Positions 29,394-38,797 of a DNA stretch of 64,000 nt are shown in pieces. The stretch spans positions 62,001-126,000 of the forward strand of contig CACNQE010000006.1 in NCBI GenBank assembly GCA_902622515.1, written 5' to 3'. How positions within the stretch are numbered: the stretch's first letter is position 1; each line of letters starts with the position of its first letter. A model generated the notes under the pieces. That model was given only the letters and a program-made list of their open reading frames with translations. It did not search any database and was not told the origin of the DNA. The translations under genes and the position numbers were made by a program. This DNA is from an uncultured SAR116 cluster alpha proteobacterium. Its GTDB lineage: Bacteria; Pseudomonadota; Alphaproteobacteria; Puniceispirillales; Puniceispirillaceae.

Positions 29394-29983
29394 GAGTAAT
29401 AGGTTTAACCGGCTCTATAGCAACAGGTAAAACCACTATTGGTAAAATGTGTAATCATTTAAAAATACCAGTACACGACGCAGATAAAACAGTGCATGAC
29501 TTAATTGGTCCAAATGGAATAGCGGTTCCTATGATTGTCAAATTGTTTGGAGATATAAGAACCCCTGAAAATGGCATAGACAGAGAAAAATTGGGGAAGA
29601 TAGTTTTTTCAGGTTTTGAAGAAAAAAAAGCTTTAGAGTCTGTTATTCATCCATTAGTGGAATCTAATAGAAATAAATTTCTTATTCGAATGAGAGGTCA
29701 AAGACAGAAAATTGTAGTCGTTGACATTCCATTACTGTTTGAGACAGGATGTGAAGTATTTTGTGATTCTATTATATGTGTTTGGGCTCCTGAATTTCTG
29801 CAAAAACAACGTGCGTTAGCACGTTTAGGCATGTCGGAAAAAAAATTAAATGATATATTAAGTTATCAATTGCCGCAAAAAGTTAAAATGAAATTGGCTG
29901 ACTTTTGTCTTCCAACAGGTTTAGGAAAAGCATTTAGCTATAAATTGCTAAAACGTTGGTTATTCTTCAGTAAGATTGATTGA
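29390..29983 (+). CDS. coaE: Dephospho-CoA kinase
   Basis: Last step of coenzyme A synthesis: phosphorylates the ribose 3-hydroxyl of dephospho-CoA. 197 residues. P-loop GLTGSIATGKTTIG at residues 5-18, DADKTVHDL substrate block, and the lid region VDIPLLFETG. ATGA overlap with maf. The C-terminal end (SYKLLKRWLFFSKID) is short but in the normal range. Confidence 0.95.
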   Translation: MRVIGLTGSIATGKTTIGKMCNHLKIPVHDADKTVHDLIGPNGIAVPMIVKLFGDIRTPENGIDREKLGKIVFSGFEEKKALESVIHPLVESNRNKFLIRMRGQRQKIVVVDIPLLFETGCEVFCDSIICVWAPEFLQKQRALARLGMSEKKLNDILSYQLPQKVKMKLADFCLPTGLGKAFSYKLLKRWLFFSKID

Positions 29984-30001
29984 GTTTAAGAAGGGGTAAT
30001 A

Positions 30002-30697
30002 ATGCGAGAAGTGGTGCTAGATACAGAAACTACAGGACTTGATGTGCACAGCGGTCATAAAATAATCGAGATAGGGGCATTAGAAATAATTAATTTAGTT
30101 CCATCTGGAAGAACACTTCATTTGTATATTAATCCAGAGAGAGATATAGATAAAGAAGCTATAAAAATACACGGCATTACACAAGAGTTTATATCAAACA
30201 AACCTACTTTCAAACAAATAGCTCAAGAATTTCTCGATTTTATTAATAGCGATCAATTGGTAATTCATAATGCGTCATTCGATTTAGCTTTTTTAAATTC
30301 TGAATTAAGACAGTCAGGTTTTCAGACAATATCTGAAGATAAGGTTATAGATACATTAAAAATAGCTCGGCAAAAGTTTCCAGGAGCACAAGCTTCCTTA
30401 GACGCACTTTGTCGAAGGTTTCAGATAGATAATTCCCATAGGGAACTTCATGGAGCTTTAATAGATGCGGACTTGCTGTCTTCTGTTTATGTTGAATTAA
30501 AAGGTGGGCTCCAACCAGACCTTCAATTCAATGAGGTTGCGATTGAAGGCAGAGAACAGGCAAAAGATTTTCAATCTTCATTTGTTAACAGAAAATATAG
30601 ACCAGTTAGACATCACGAGCCAACGAAAGACGAACTAAACAAACACTCTCAATTCTTAAAACTGATTTCAGATCCAATATGGTATCATTCTGAATAA
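30002..30697 (+). CDS. dnaQ: DNA polymerase III epsilon subunit (proofreading exonuclease)
   Basis: 3'-5' exonuclease of the replicative polymerase. 231 residues. All DEDDh residues are visible: Asp and Glu in VLDTETTGLD (residues 6-15), Asp in HNASFDLAFLN, and His and Asp in ELHGALIDADLL. The C-terminal tail after about residue 180 would contact the alpha subunit. Start has AAGGGG six bases upstream. It ends 7 bases from the convergent secB. Confidence 0.96.
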   Translation: MREVVLDTETTGLDVHSGHKIIEIGALEIINLVPSGRTLHLYINPERDIDKEAIKIHGITQEFISNKPTFKQIAQEFLDFINSDQLVIHNASFDLAFLNSELRQSGFQTISEDKVIDTLKIARQKFPGAQASLDALCRRFQIDNSHRELHGALIDADLLSSVYVELKGGLQPDLQFNEVAIEGREQAKDFQSSFVNRKYRPVRHHEPTKDELNKHSQFLKLISDPIWYHSE

Positions 30698-30704
30698 TTG
30701 AAAT

Positions 30705-31166
30705 TTATTTACTCTCCTCTTGCTTTGCTTTTAGGTTGGCTTTAAATACAGCCACAAAATCAATAGGTTGCAGGTTTAGTGGTAAAAAACCACCCTCTCT
30801 TGTTACCGTAGCTATTGTTGCCCGAGCAAACGGAAACAAAAGTCTTGGGCCTTCAATCATAACAAAAGCATTTTTATCATTTTCGGGAACACCAGTCAAA
30901 CTCGCTATACCACCATAACTTAGTTCAATTAAAAAGAGAGGTTCTGTGTTAACATTAGCCTTTGCGTTAAGGTTAAGTATGATTTCGTATCGGTCATCTT
31001 CAAGTGAACTTGCTCCTACATTTACACTTACCTCAACATCTGGTTGTCCAGTTTGTTGCGTGAATACGCTTGAAGCTCTTGGGTTTTCAAAAGATAAATC
31101 TTTTATATACTGTGCATGCATTGTCAAAGAAGGTGTGGTTTTGGTTGCACTCTCTTTTTTAGACAT
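30705..31166 (-). CDS. secB: Protein-export chaperone SecB
   Basis: Tetrameric cytoplasmic chaperone that keeps preproteins unfolded and delivers them to SecA. About 153 residues. Conserved blocks YIKDLSFENPRA near the N-terminus, LFLIELSYGGIASL and the C-terminal GPRLLFPFARATIATVTREGGFLPLNLQPIDF. ATG 31166 is chosen: GGAG lies about 8 bases upstream, while the ATG at 31178 overlaps that site. Confidence 0.97.
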   Translation of the reverse strand: MSKKESATKTTPSLTMHAQYIKDLSFENPRASSVFTQQTGQPDVEVSVNVGASSLEDDRYEIILNLNAKANVNTEPLFLIELSYGGIASLTGVPENDKNAFVMIEGPRLLFPFARATIATVTREGGFLPLNLQPIDFVAVFKANLKAKQEESK

Positions 31167-31254
31167 AATTCGCTCCATATAAAAAAATTATAATAAACAT
31201 TAACATATTGCAAAAACATGCGTTCATATATGCCAGTGAACAATATTTAAATAT

Positions 31255-31734
31255 TTATTTTTCTTTATAGTCACCATCAATTATAATATTACGAGTGTTT
31301 TTTCCTGTATCATCAGTGTAATGGAAGTCATTCCCATGTTTTTTTCTTAAATTAGTAAAAAACCTGTGGTCAGCAAAATTTGCGATAACAATACTTCCAA
31401 TGTAGATTCTTAGTATAGGAACCATACAGATTATTCCAATCAAGTCAGTGAAATAGCCAGGTATTATCAAAAGTATACCACCAAACAAAATAGATACCCC
31501 CTCTGCAAACCTAGATAGGCCAAACGTTTCTAATTGATATTCCGATTGCCAGGTTGAAAATACTTTTTTATTGAGTAGTCTTATAAGAAAAATTCCTAGG
31601 AACGCCGTGAGGAACAATCCGAGGAAACTTAGCAAACCACCAATTATATTGCCTACAAATAATAAGGTCTCGAATTCTATCCAACCATAGATAATAAAAC
31701 CTAAAAGTAATATAAATACATTTGGTTTGCGCAT
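31255..31734 (-). CDS. fxsA: FxsA-family membrane protein
   Basis: Inner-membrane protein of the FxsA family, named for suppression of F exclusion of phage T7; its cellular role is unclear. 159 residues with hydrophobic segments at about 7-20, 28-52 and 78-110, and a hydrophilic C-terminal tail. The conserved family part is FAEGVSILFGGILLIIPGYFTDLIG. It lies beside secB, a frequent placement near the alphaproteobacterial origin. Confidence 0.9.
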   Translation of the reverse strand: MRKPNVFILLLGFIIYGWIEFETLLFVGNIIGGLLSFLGLFLTAFLGIFLIRLLNKKVFSTWQSEYQLETFGLSRFAEGVSILFGGILLIIPGYFTDLIGIICMVPILRIYIGSIVIANFADHRFFTNLRKKHGNDFHYTDDTGKNTRNIIIDGDYKEK

Positions 31735-31848
31735 TTTTAATTCTCATTGGTTGTTCTTGTCTTGTTTATTACCTATTTGTAGAATTATAATATAAACTTA
31801 GCAGAATTAAAATGCTACATTACATTCACCTTATTAAATGGAAAAATT

Positions 31849-32487
31849 ATGCCCTTCATCGATATTTTAATTTTTGCTGTTATTGCAATTTTTCTAATTT
31901 TTAGACTTCGTTCGATACTTGGAACAAAAGATGGTTTTGAAAAGCCACAGAAAAAAATGCACACAGAATCTAAGAAAGATAACGTTATAAATTTTAAAAC
32001 CAAATCATCTGATACTATACATGAGGCATTAAATGGTTCAGGTTTAAAAGATTTACGCAAACTCGATACATCTTTTAAAGATGAAGAATTCTTGAATGGA
32101 GCAAAAGCAGCGTTCCCGTTAATTTTAAACTCTTTTTCGGAAGGTGACTTAGGAAATCTTCGGCGTTATGTTGGTTTTGACCTATATGAAGAATTTGCAA
32201 CTGCTATCCATCAAAGAGACGAAGCAGGTGAAAAGTTGAAAATAAACATAGAGAAGGTAAATGATATTCAGTTGTTAGATGCTGAAATATCTGACGGGAT
32301 AGCTTCTGTTACAGTTAAATTTGACACTATTCAAACTAGAATACTTACTGACTCTAAAGACGTCGAAATTGAGGACGATAGCTTCTCAAGTGAGCAGATA
32401 GAAGATCTCTGGATTTTTGAAAGAGACATAAATAGTAAAGACCCAAACTGGAAATTAGTTGAAACAGGAACAACCGAAATCGATTAG
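31849..32487 (+). CDS. Tim44/TimA-like domain protein
   Basis: 212 residues. An N-terminal membrane anchor (FIDILIFAVIAIFLIFRLRSILG, cut here at about residues 3-22) precedes a charged linker and a C-terminal Tim44-like domain (about 80-210), with the KAAFPLILNSFSEGDLGNLR start and the W-containing last strand (EQIEDLWIFERD). In mitochondria Tim44 tethers import motors; bacterial homologues are membrane-tethered proteins of uncertain role. Divergent from fxsA, as in many alphaproteobacteria. Confidence 0.88.
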   Translation: MPFIDILIFAVIAIFLIFRLRSILGTKDGFEKPQKKMHTESKKDNVINFKTKSSDTIHEALNGSGLKDLRKLDTSFKDEEFLNGAKAAFPLILNSFSEGDLGNLRRYVGFDLYEEFATAIHQRDEAGEKLKINIEKVNDIQLLDAEISDGIASVTVKFDTIQTRILTDSKDVEIEDDSFSSEQIEDLWIFERDINSKDPNWKLVETGTTEID

Positions 32488-32530
32488 TAATAAGAGTTAA
32501 AATCTTAATAAATCTTGCTAGGGTGAACCG

Positions 32531-33109
32531 ATGGTAAAAAAAAGGGTTAATTCGGATAATGAAGATTTGTGGAATATAGTTACAAAAACTATTATTCCAA
32601 AAAAATCTGATAAAATATCACCGGTTGATTTTTTAATTGGAGATATGAACAAAAAAATTAAAAAATCTGAAAGTAAGAAAAAAAATAAAAAAATTTATTC
32701 TAAAAGTTCCTTACAGCCTACACTGCAAACTTTGAAAGTTGTTAAAAACATCCCTTCTGACCTCAGGTATGAAGAGGCAGCAGGGATAGATGGAACTAGC
32801 TCAAAAAAATTACGAGCCGGTAAATTCAATGTAGAAGCTAAATTAGACTTACATGGCATGTCACAGCATAACGCTTTTTTAAATTTACAGAGTTTTATAA
32901 AAAAATCTTTTTCAAATCAATATCGTACCATTCTCATTATCACTGGCAAGGGAAAAGAAGGCACAGGCGTTTTGAGAAACAAACTTCCGTTATGGTTAAA
33001 ATCTGATTCTTGTTCGCCTTATATTTTAGCATTTGGTCAGGCAAAAGAAAAAGACGGTGGAAGTGGTGCATTTTATCTAAGGTTGAGAAAAAATAGGTCT
33101 CAAAGTTAA
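32531..33109 (+). CDS. Smr-domain protein (possible endonuclease)
   Basis: 192 residues. A lysine-rich, low-complexity N-terminus (to about 95) is followed by the Smr domain: AKLDLHGMSQHNAFLNL, the TGKGKEGTGVLRNKLPLWL block and the final GGSGAFYLRLRK. LDxH and TGxG are the family's nuclease-associated motifs. The role in this organism is unknown. An mltA gene, often found before Smr genes in this neighbourhood, is absent. The TAATG end overlaps the next start. Confidence 0.9.
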   Translation: MVKKRVNSDNEDLWNIVTKTIIPKKSDKISPVDFLIGDMNKKIKKSESKKKNKKIYSKSSLQPTLQTLKVVKNIPSDLRYEEAAGIDGTSSKKLRAGKFNVEAKLDLHGMSQHNAFLNLQSFIKKSFSNQYRTILIITGKGKEGTGVLRNKLPLWLKSDSCSPYILAFGQAKEKDGGSGAFYLRLRKNRSQS

Positions 33110-33501
33110 TGACACCTTTTGGCGAACACATGCGTTTTTTGCGTTCAAAATATAATAAAACACTTATACAACAGGCGAATAAGTTAACGGTTTCCGTTGC
33201 TTATCTCTCTGCTTTAGAACACGGGAAAAGAGGTAAACCTTCAGCAATACTAATAGATCAGATATGTGTTTGGCTGGGATTAATATGGGATGAAGCAGAG
33301 AAACTTAAGAGACTCGCCCAAATTTCTCACCCGAAACCTGTAATAAATACCAGTAGTTTAGGTCCAAGAGCTACTGCTCTTGGTAACATGCTGGCAAACA
33401 ATATTGATAGATTAACTGAAAATCAATGTAGCAGGTTGGGAAATCAATTAGAGCAAATGCTCTCAGCCGGTCTTGAAGAACATGATGACAAAAATTGTTA
33501 A
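33109..33501 (+). CDS. XRE-type helix-turn-helix regulator
   Basis: 130 residues. N-terminal HTH (about 5-65) with LTVSVAYLSALEHGKRGKPS as the recognition region; the rest is helical without ligand motif. It overlaps the Smr gene by one base (TAATG), so the two are translated together. HTH genes of this type follow Smr genes in alphaproteobacteria. Target genes unknown; cytoplasmic DNA-binding role inferred. Confidence 0.85.
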   Translation: MTPFGEHMRFLRSKYNKTLIQQANKLTVSVAYLSALEHGKRGKPSAILIDQICVWLGLIWDEAEKLKRLAQISHPKPVINTSSLGPRATALGNMLANNIDRLTENQCSRLGNQLEQMLSAGLEEHDDKNC

Positions 33502-33617
33502 AAAACCACTTGGTAGTTTCAGTTATCCAGATCTGGTCAAATTTTAAAAAAACTGATAAACGTTCCAAAAATGAAATACAAAGTTATCAAATGACATAAC
33601 TTGAAAGAACCAACTAT

Positions 33618-34217
33618 ATGCGCAAATCAAAAATAACTCGAAAAACCAATGAAACAAACGTTTCGGTTTCATTATCAATTGATGGTGTAGGAAAGGGTGA
33701 AATAAATACTGGCATTGGATTTTTAGACCATATGCTTGAGCAATTGGCAAAACATAGTTTAATGGACATTACCATTAATGCAATTGGTGACCTAAACGTT
33801 GATGATCATCATACCACAGAAGATACTGGGTGGGCTCTTGGCCAAGCGTTCAAAGAAGCTTTGGGAGATAGGCGAGGTATCACTCGTTATGGGTCGAGCT
33901 TGTTGCCGATGGATGAAACCATGTCCCAAGTCGTAGTAGATTTGTCCGGGAGACCATTTTTAGTTTGGAGAGTGGTTTTACCTTCCCAAACGTTAGGCAG
34001 TATGCAGACAGAATTGTTTAGAGAATGGTTTCAGGCTTTTTCCATGGGTTCAGGTATAACGCTTCATGTAGAGAACTTCTATGGTGTAAACACACATCAT
34101 ATTATAGAAAGTTGCTTCAAAGCATTGGCTAGAGCACTACGACAATCCACAGAAATAGACCCGCGAGCTTCTAAAGAAATACCATCAACCAAAGGAACGC
34201 TCGGTGGGAGTTTATAG
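33618..34217 (+). CDS. hisB: Imidazoleglycerol-phosphate dehydratase
   Basis: Sixth step of histidine synthesis. 199 residues, the monofunctional form without the phosphatase domain of enteric HisB. Metal-binding histidine motifs: [26 protein letters not shown] and [18 protein letters not shown]. It opens the his cluster hisB-hisH-(GNAT)-hisA-hisF-hisE, all plus strand with gaps of 43 bases or less. Confidence 0.98.
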   Translation: MRKSKITRKTNETNVSVSLSIDGVGKGEINTGIGFLDHMLEQLAKHSLMDITINAIGDLNVDDHHTTEDTGWALGQAFKEALGDRRGITRYGSSLLPMDETMSQVVVDLSGRPFLVWRVVLPSQTLGSMQTELFREWFQAFSMGSGITLHVENFYGVNTHHIIESCFKALARALRQSTEIDPRASKEIPSTKGTLGGSL

Positions 34218-34218
34218 T

Positions 34219-34869
34219 ATGAAGTCGTTGGTGATTGTAGATTATGGTTCTGGAAATTTACATTCAGTTCAACAGTCTGTGATTAGAGTAGCTAACGAGC
34301 TAAAGGAAGAATGGGCAATAAAAACTTCCTCTGATCCAAAAGAGGTATTAAAGTCAGACTATATTATATTACCAGGTGTTGGAAATTTTGCAGATTGCAA
34401 ACAAAGCTTAGCAGAAATACAAGATATGGAGCAGGTATTAGAAACAAGAGTCCAAGAGCAAGCAGTTCCGTTTTTGGGTATTTGTGTTGGGATGCAGTTG
34501 ATGGCAACAAAGGGGTTTGAAGGAAATCTTGTATCAGGTTTAAACTGGATTAATGGTAGCGTATTGCCATTGAGTCCAAAACCCAAAGTAGAACATAAGA
34601 TTCCTCATATGGGATGGAATAAAGTTTCAATTTGCAATTCTAATCATTCACTGTCTTCTAAATTGGCTAATGATTTATTTTTCTATTTTGTCCATTCATA
34701 TCATTTTGTGCCAGATAATTTCAATGATTGCCTCGCTTTTACAGATTATGGAGAGCGTGTGACAGCAATTATCGCAAGAGATAATAAAATTGGAACACAA
34801 TTTCATCCAGAAAAAAGTCAGAAAGCTGGGTTAAATTTAATATCAGCATTTTTAAATTGGCATATTTAA
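34219..34869 (+). CDS. hisH: Imidazole glycerol phosphate synthase, glutaminase subunit
   Basis: Class I glutamine amidotransferase that supplies ammonia to HisF. 216 residues from ATG 34219, one base after the hisB stop, with GGGAG eight bases upstream; the ATG-like start at 34204 lies inside hisB. Nucleophile in LGICVGMQL, oxyanion block LPGVGNF, and catalytic His-Glu in FHPEKSQ. It is separated from hisF by a GNAT gene and hisA. Confidence 0.97.
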   Translation: MKSLVIVDYGSGNLHSVQQSVIRVANELKEEWAIKTSSDPKEVLKSDYIILPGVGNFADCKQSLAEIQDMEQVLETRVQEQAVPFLGICVGMQLMATKGFEGNLVSGLNWINGSVLPLSPKPKVEHKIPHMGWNKVSICNSNHSLSSKLANDLFFYFVHSYHFVPDNFNDCLAFTDYGERVTAIIARDNKIGTQFHPEKSQKAGLNLISAFLNWHI

Positions 34870-35436
34870 ATGAGTGAAGATTTTATTACTTTTGATAAAA
34901 AATCTGTTTCACAAACCCGAACCCCTATAGTTACTGTAGAGACTTTAAACGATTTAGATGCAAGTGATTTAAGTGAAATTTGTGATGCAACCGAAGAAGG
35001 CATAGAAGCTGGTGGTGGATTTGGTTGGGTATCACCTCCATCACGTTCGGTTCTTGAAAATTATTGGCGTGGCGTCTTACTGATCCCTGAAAGAGTATTA
35101 ATAGTTGGTAAGCTGGATCACGTGATAGCAGGCTCCTGCCAAATTTTAAAACCGCCTCAGAATAATGAAGCACAAGCGTTTAGTTGTCAGCTTACAACAT
35201 TTTTTTTAGCTCCTTGGGCTCGTGGCTATGGAATGGCGGGTCAACTTGTGATAGAGGCAGAAAACTACGCGAAATCTAATGGATTTCACACTATTAATCT
35301 TGATGTTAGGGCAACGCAAGATAGAGCAATTCATTCATTTGAAACACTTGGTTTTACTAAGATAGGGACGCATCCAAATTATGCTCTAATTGAAGGGAAG
35401 TATGTTGCTGGCTATTATTTCACTAAACAAATTTAG
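34870..35436 (+). CDS. GNAT-family N-acetyltransferase inserted in the his operon
   Basis: 188 residues, starting directly after the hisH stop. The acetyl-CoA binding block is LAPWARGYGMAGQLVIEAE with the usual R/Q-x-x-G-x-G/A pattern (WARGYGMA), followed by INLDVRATQDRAIHSFETLGF, the standard GNAT C-terminal half. Substrate unknown. Its position between hisH and hisA, without a gap, implies co-transcription with histidine synthesis; no histidine-pathway step needs it. Confidence 0.88.
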   Translation: MSEDFITFDKKSVSQTRTPIVTVETLNDLDASDLSEICDATEEGIEAGGGFGWVSPPSRSVLENYWRGVLLIPERVLIVGKLDHVIAGSCQILKPPQNNEAQAFSCQLTTFFLAPWARGYGMAGQLVIEAENYAKSNGFHTINLDVRATQDRAIHSFETLGFTKIGTHPNYALIEGKYVAGYYFTKQI

Positions 35437-35445
35437 AGGGAAAAA

Positions 35446-36186
35446 ATGAACATTTACCCCGCAATAGATTTAAAAAATGGACAGGGAGTTAGATTGTTGA
35501 ATGGTGATTTCCAACAAATGACAGTTTATACATCAGACGTAGGTGCGCAGGCTACTGAATTTGTTGCAGCTGGCTGTACATGGATCCATGTAGTTGATTT
35601 AGATGGAGCAATACAAGGAAAACCTAAAAACATCTCAGCTGTAGAGCAAATTATGAAAGCAGGATCAAAAGTTCAATTAGGTGGTGGTATTCGAAATTTA
35701 AAAAACATAGAATACTGGCTTTCCTTGGGTGTGGATAGACTAGTGTTGGGAACTGCAGCTTTAAAAGAACCGAGCTTATTAAAACAAGCAGCAAAACTAT
35801 TTGAAGGTCGTATTGCAGTGGGTGCTGATGCTAAAGATGGAATGATAGCAGCGGAGGGGTGGTTAGAAATAAGCACCGTTCCCATTGTTGAATTCGTAAA
35901 GAGATTTGAAGATTGTGGCGTTGCCGCAATTATATTTACCGACATTTCTAGAGACGGCGCATTGTCTGGTGTTAATGTAAGCGCTACGGCTAAATTAGCC
36001 CGTGAAACAAATATTCCGATCATTGCATCCGGAGGTGTTAGGGGCATAAAGGATATAGAGGCATGTTCAAAACTTGCCCATTTTGGTATTGATGGCATGA
36101 TAGCGGGAAGAGCTTTATATGATGGTCGCTTGTCTCTTAGAGAAGCAATAAAGGTCGCAAATCAATCAAATAAAATAGATGGTTAA
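35446..36186 (+). CDS. hisA: Phosphoribosylformimino-5-aminoimidazole carboxamide ribotide isomerase
   Basis: TIM-barrel isomerase, fourth step of the histidine pathway (ProFAR to PRFAR). 246 residues. Catalytic Asp8 in [13 protein letters not shown] and Asp in [14 protein letters not shown]; phosphate-binding GGGIR and ASGGVRG blocks. Start follows an AGGG site 7 bases upstream. Overlaps hisF by 8 bases. Confidence 0.98.
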   Translation: MNIYPAIDLKNGQGVRLLNGDFQQMTVYTSDVGAQATEFVAAGCTWIHVVDLDGAIQGKPKNISAVEQIMKAGSKVQLGGGIRNLKNIEYWLSLGVDRLVLGTAALKEPSLLKQAAKLFEGRIAVGADAKDGMIAAEGWLEISTVPIVEFVKRFEDCGVAAIIFTDISRDGALSGVNVSATAKLARETNIPIIASGGVRGIKDIEACSKLAHFGIDGMIAGRALYDGRLSLREAIKVANQSNKIDG

Positions 36187-36952
36187 AATGTTAGCATCTC
36201 GGATTATACCATGTCTAGATGTTCATGCTGGAAGAGTGGTTAAAGGTGTGAATTTTATAAATCTAATAGATGCTGGAGATCCTGTTGAGCAAGCAAAAAT
36301 ATACGATGAAGCGGGCGCGGACGAGCTTTGTTTTTTGGACATAACAGCAAGTTACGAGGATCGTGAGACAATATATGATGTAATTTCTAAGACTGCAGAG
36401 AATTGTTTTATTCCACTTACAGTTGGCGGGGGTGTAAGGGAGGTTGCAGATTTTAGAAGAATGCTTTTATCTGGTGCTGATAAGGTCTCTATAAACTCTG
36501 CTGCTGTGGCTGATAAATTTTTATTATCTAGAGCAGCTGATAAATTTGGAACTCAATGCGTAGTTTTGGCAATTGACGCAAAAATAAATTCAGAAGGAAT
36601 GTTTGAAGTATTTACTCATGGGGGCAGACAACCAACAGGAATAGATGCTTTAGAATGGGCAGAAGAGGCGGTTCGATTAGGTGCCGGTGAAATTTTGCTT
36701 ACTTCTATGGATGGGGATGGAACAAAAAAAGGATATGATTTACCAATGTTAAAAGCTGTGTGTGATGCTGTAACTGTGCCCGTAATCGCATCAGGGGGTG
36801 CAGGTTCAGTTGAACATTTTGTTGATGCGGTTAAATTTGGTAATGCATCTGCTGTTTTGGCAGCCTCTGTTTTCCATTTTGGTGAAATTACTATTAGTGA
36901 AGTTAAACGGGCAATGGCAGCAGCGAATATAACCGTTCGGGACAGCACGTAG
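36179..36952 (+). CDS. hisF: Imidazole glycerol phosphate synthase, cyclase subunit
   Basis: TIM-barrel partner of HisH that makes imidazole glycerol phosphate and AICAR. 257 residues. Catalytic aspartates in [18 protein letters not shown] and LAIDAKINS, with LTVGGGVRE and [11 protein letters not shown] as phosphate loops. ATG 36179 overlaps hisA by 8 bases; ATG 36188, two bases after the hisA stop, is an alternative. Confidence 0.98.
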   Translation: MVKMLASRIIPCLDVHAGRVVKGVNFINLIDAGDPVEQAKIYDEAGADELCFLDITASYEDRETIYDVISKTAENCFIPLTVGGGVREVADFRRMLLSGADKVSINSAAVADKFLLSRAADKFGTQCVVLAIDAKINSEGMFEVFTHGGRQPTGIDALEWAEEAVRLGAGEILLTSMDGDGTKKGYDLPMLKAVCDAVTVPVIASGGAGSVEHFVDAVKFGNASAVLAASVFHFGEITISEVKRAMAAANITVRDST

Positions 36953-36995
36953 CATTTGTTTGGAAAGCAGGATTTCCATAAATAAGGAGTAATTA

Positions 36996-37322
36996 ATGAT
37001 ATTTTTGGCATTAGAAAAACTAATAAAAAAGATAGAGGAGCGAAAAAATGCAGAGATTGACCGCAGTTACACTGCATCACTTTTAGCACATGCCCCAGAT
37101 AAGCCTTTGCAAAAATTATCCGAGGAAGTAACTGAACTCCTTATTGATGTTTTAAAAGGAGATGTTCAAGGTGCAACAAAAGAAGCAGCCGATGTGCTTT
37201 ATCATTATCTTGTTGTATTAGCAGCAGCAGATATTTCTTTTTCAGAAGTACTTCATGAATTAGATAAGCGTGAAGGGATGTCAGGTTACGAAGAAAAAAG
37301 AAACAGGAAACAGACTACCTAA
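36996..37322 (+). CDS. hisE: Phosphoribosyl-ATP pyrophosphatase
   Basis: Second step of histidine synthesis, hydrolysing PR-ATP to PR-AMP. 108 residues, stand-alone (not fused to HisI). MazG-like fold with [16 protein letters not shown] and [13 protein letters not shown], supplying the acidic metal ligands. AAGGAG lies seven bases before ATG 36996. hisI is not in the window. Confidence 0.96.
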   Translation: MIFLALEKLIKKIEERKNAEIDRSYTASLLAHAPDKPLQKLSEEVTELLIDVLKGDVQGATKEAADVLYHYLVVLAAADISFSEVLHELDKREGMSGYEEKRNRKQTT

Positions 37323-37346
37323 AAAATTTGTGGAGGGATTCAATAA

Positions 37347-37715
37347 ATGAAACACTCGTTATATGACCCTAATAATATATTTGCTAAAATCATTCGCGGC
37401 GAAATTCCTTGTAATAAGTTAGACGAATGTCCTCATACTCTCACATTTTTGGATATTAATCCGCAAGCCCCTATTCATGTATTAATAATACCAAAAGGCT
37501 CTTATGTAGATATGAATGATTTTTCTAGTAGAGCCTCAATAGAGGAACAGGCGGCTTTTATCGCTGCAATTGGAAGGGCGGCAAAATTAACTGGCGCCTT
37601 TGAGGGAGGATATCGTATAATTTCAAATGTGGGTGGATTTGGTCATCAAGAGGTGCCTCATCTTCATGCACATCTATTAGGAGGAGAGTCTATAGGTCCA
37701 ATACGTTTACGTTAA
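37347..37715 (+). CDS. hinT: HIT-family nucleotide hydrolase (HinT-like)
   Basis: Histidine-triad protein that hydrolyses purine nucleoside phosphoramidates. 122 residues. N-terminal NIFAKIIRGEIPCNK and the active-site HLHAHLLGG (H-x-H-x-H) are intact. GGAGGG lies about 9 bases upstream. It is the last gene of the his run and is followed by a 122-base gap before the convergent gshB. Confidence 0.95.
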   Translation: MKHSLYDPNNIFAKIIRGEIPCNKLDECPHTLTFLDINPQAPIHVLIIPKGSYVDMNDFSSRASIEEQAAFIAAIGRAAKLTGAFEGGYRIISNVGGFGHQEVPHLHAHLLGGESIGPIRLR

Positions 37716-37837
37716 CATGTAATTAATGTTTTTTACATTTTATAAATACAGAAAAAAGAGTGTACTATATTTATAAAAATAGCAGAATTTAAAAGCTTTT
37801 TATTTTTTATATTAAATGAAAATGTCTGTTTGTGGCA

Positions 37838-38794
37838 TCATTGACAAAGTTTTGTTGCGTTTTTCTCAATTATTTGCCACGTTTTTTCAGCAATATTCTT
37901 ATTTGAAAAAGCTTCTATCTCACGTATTCCGGTTGGTGAAGTAACATTAATTTCTGTTAAATATTCTCCGATTACATCTATACCAACAAATAATAACCCC
38001 CTCTTTTTTAGGGTTGGCCCAATTTTCTCACAAATATATTGGTCTCGTTTTGTAAGTTCACACGGAACCGGTTTGCCGCCAACGTGCATGTTTGAACGCA
38101 CTTCATTTTTGGGCGGTATGCGATTAATTGCTCCAGCTGCTTTCCCATCGATAATTATAATTCGTTTATCACCATTTCGAACAGCTGGAAGATAAGTTTG
38201 AATCATCAGTGGTTCTTTATTTATGCTACTAAACATATCTAAAAGGCTATTTAAGTTTTGGTCGTTAGGACGAATCCTAAATACACCCGCACCACCGTTT
38301 CCATAGAGGGGTTTAATAATGATGTCTTTATGTTCGTTACGAAATTTGGTTATTTGTTCTTTATTATTACTGATTAGTGTAGGGGGAATTAAATCAGGGA
38401 AATTTGTGATTAGAATCTTTTCTGGCGCATTCCTGACTTCTTTTGGGTTGTTGATTACTTGGGTTGTTTTTGGGAGATGTTCTAGCAAATGAGTCGATGT
38501 AATGTAAGCCATATCGAAAGGAGGGTCTTGCCGCATTAAAATGACATCAAAGTATTTTAGTAGGGTATTCTTTGTGTCTTCAATTTTGTAGTGATTTCCA
38601 ACTTCGTCTTTTAGCCTTACCGATTTAATTTTCGCCTGGACACCCTCTTTACTCCAGCTTAAATCTTTTGGTTGATAAATATAAACATAGTGATTTCTTC
38701 TTTGTGCTTCCAAAGCAAGCCGAAAGCTCGTATCCCCTTTGATATCAATTGACTCAATAGGGTCCATTTGAATTGCTACATGAAGTTGATTCAT
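37838..38794 (-). CDS. gshB: Glutathione synthetase
   Basis: ATP-grasp ligase adding glycine to gamma-glutamylcysteine. 318 residues. N-terminal VAIQMDPIESIDIKGDTSF, the ATP-binding IIKPLYGNGGAGVFRI block, and the magnesium-binding VGIDVIGEYLTEINVTSPTG near the C-terminus. It is three bases after the BON lipoprotein gene on the same strand. gshA is not in the window. Confidence 0.97.
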   Translation of the reverse strand: MNQLHVAIQMDPIESIDIKGDTSFRLALEAQRRNHYVYIYQPKDLSWSKEGVQAKIKSVRLKDEVGNHYKIEDTKNTLLKYFDVILMRQDPPFDMAYITSTHLLEHLPKTTQVINNPKEVRNAPEKILITNFPDLIPPTLISNNKEQITKFRNEHKDIIIKPLYGNGGAGVFRIRPNDQNLNSLLDMFSSINKEPLMIQTYLPAVRNGDKRIIIIDGKAAGAINRIPPKNEVRSNMHVGGKPVPCELTKRDQYICEKIGPTLKKRGLLFVGIDVIGEYLTEINVTSPTGIREIEAFSNKNIAEKTWQIIEKNATKLCQ

Positions 38795-38797
38795 AGT

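Noticed and set aside
37717-37740. ATGTAA / TTACAT hairpin after hinT as a terminator
   Set aside because: A six-pair AT stem with a ten-base loop is too weak to call; Rho termination is as likely.
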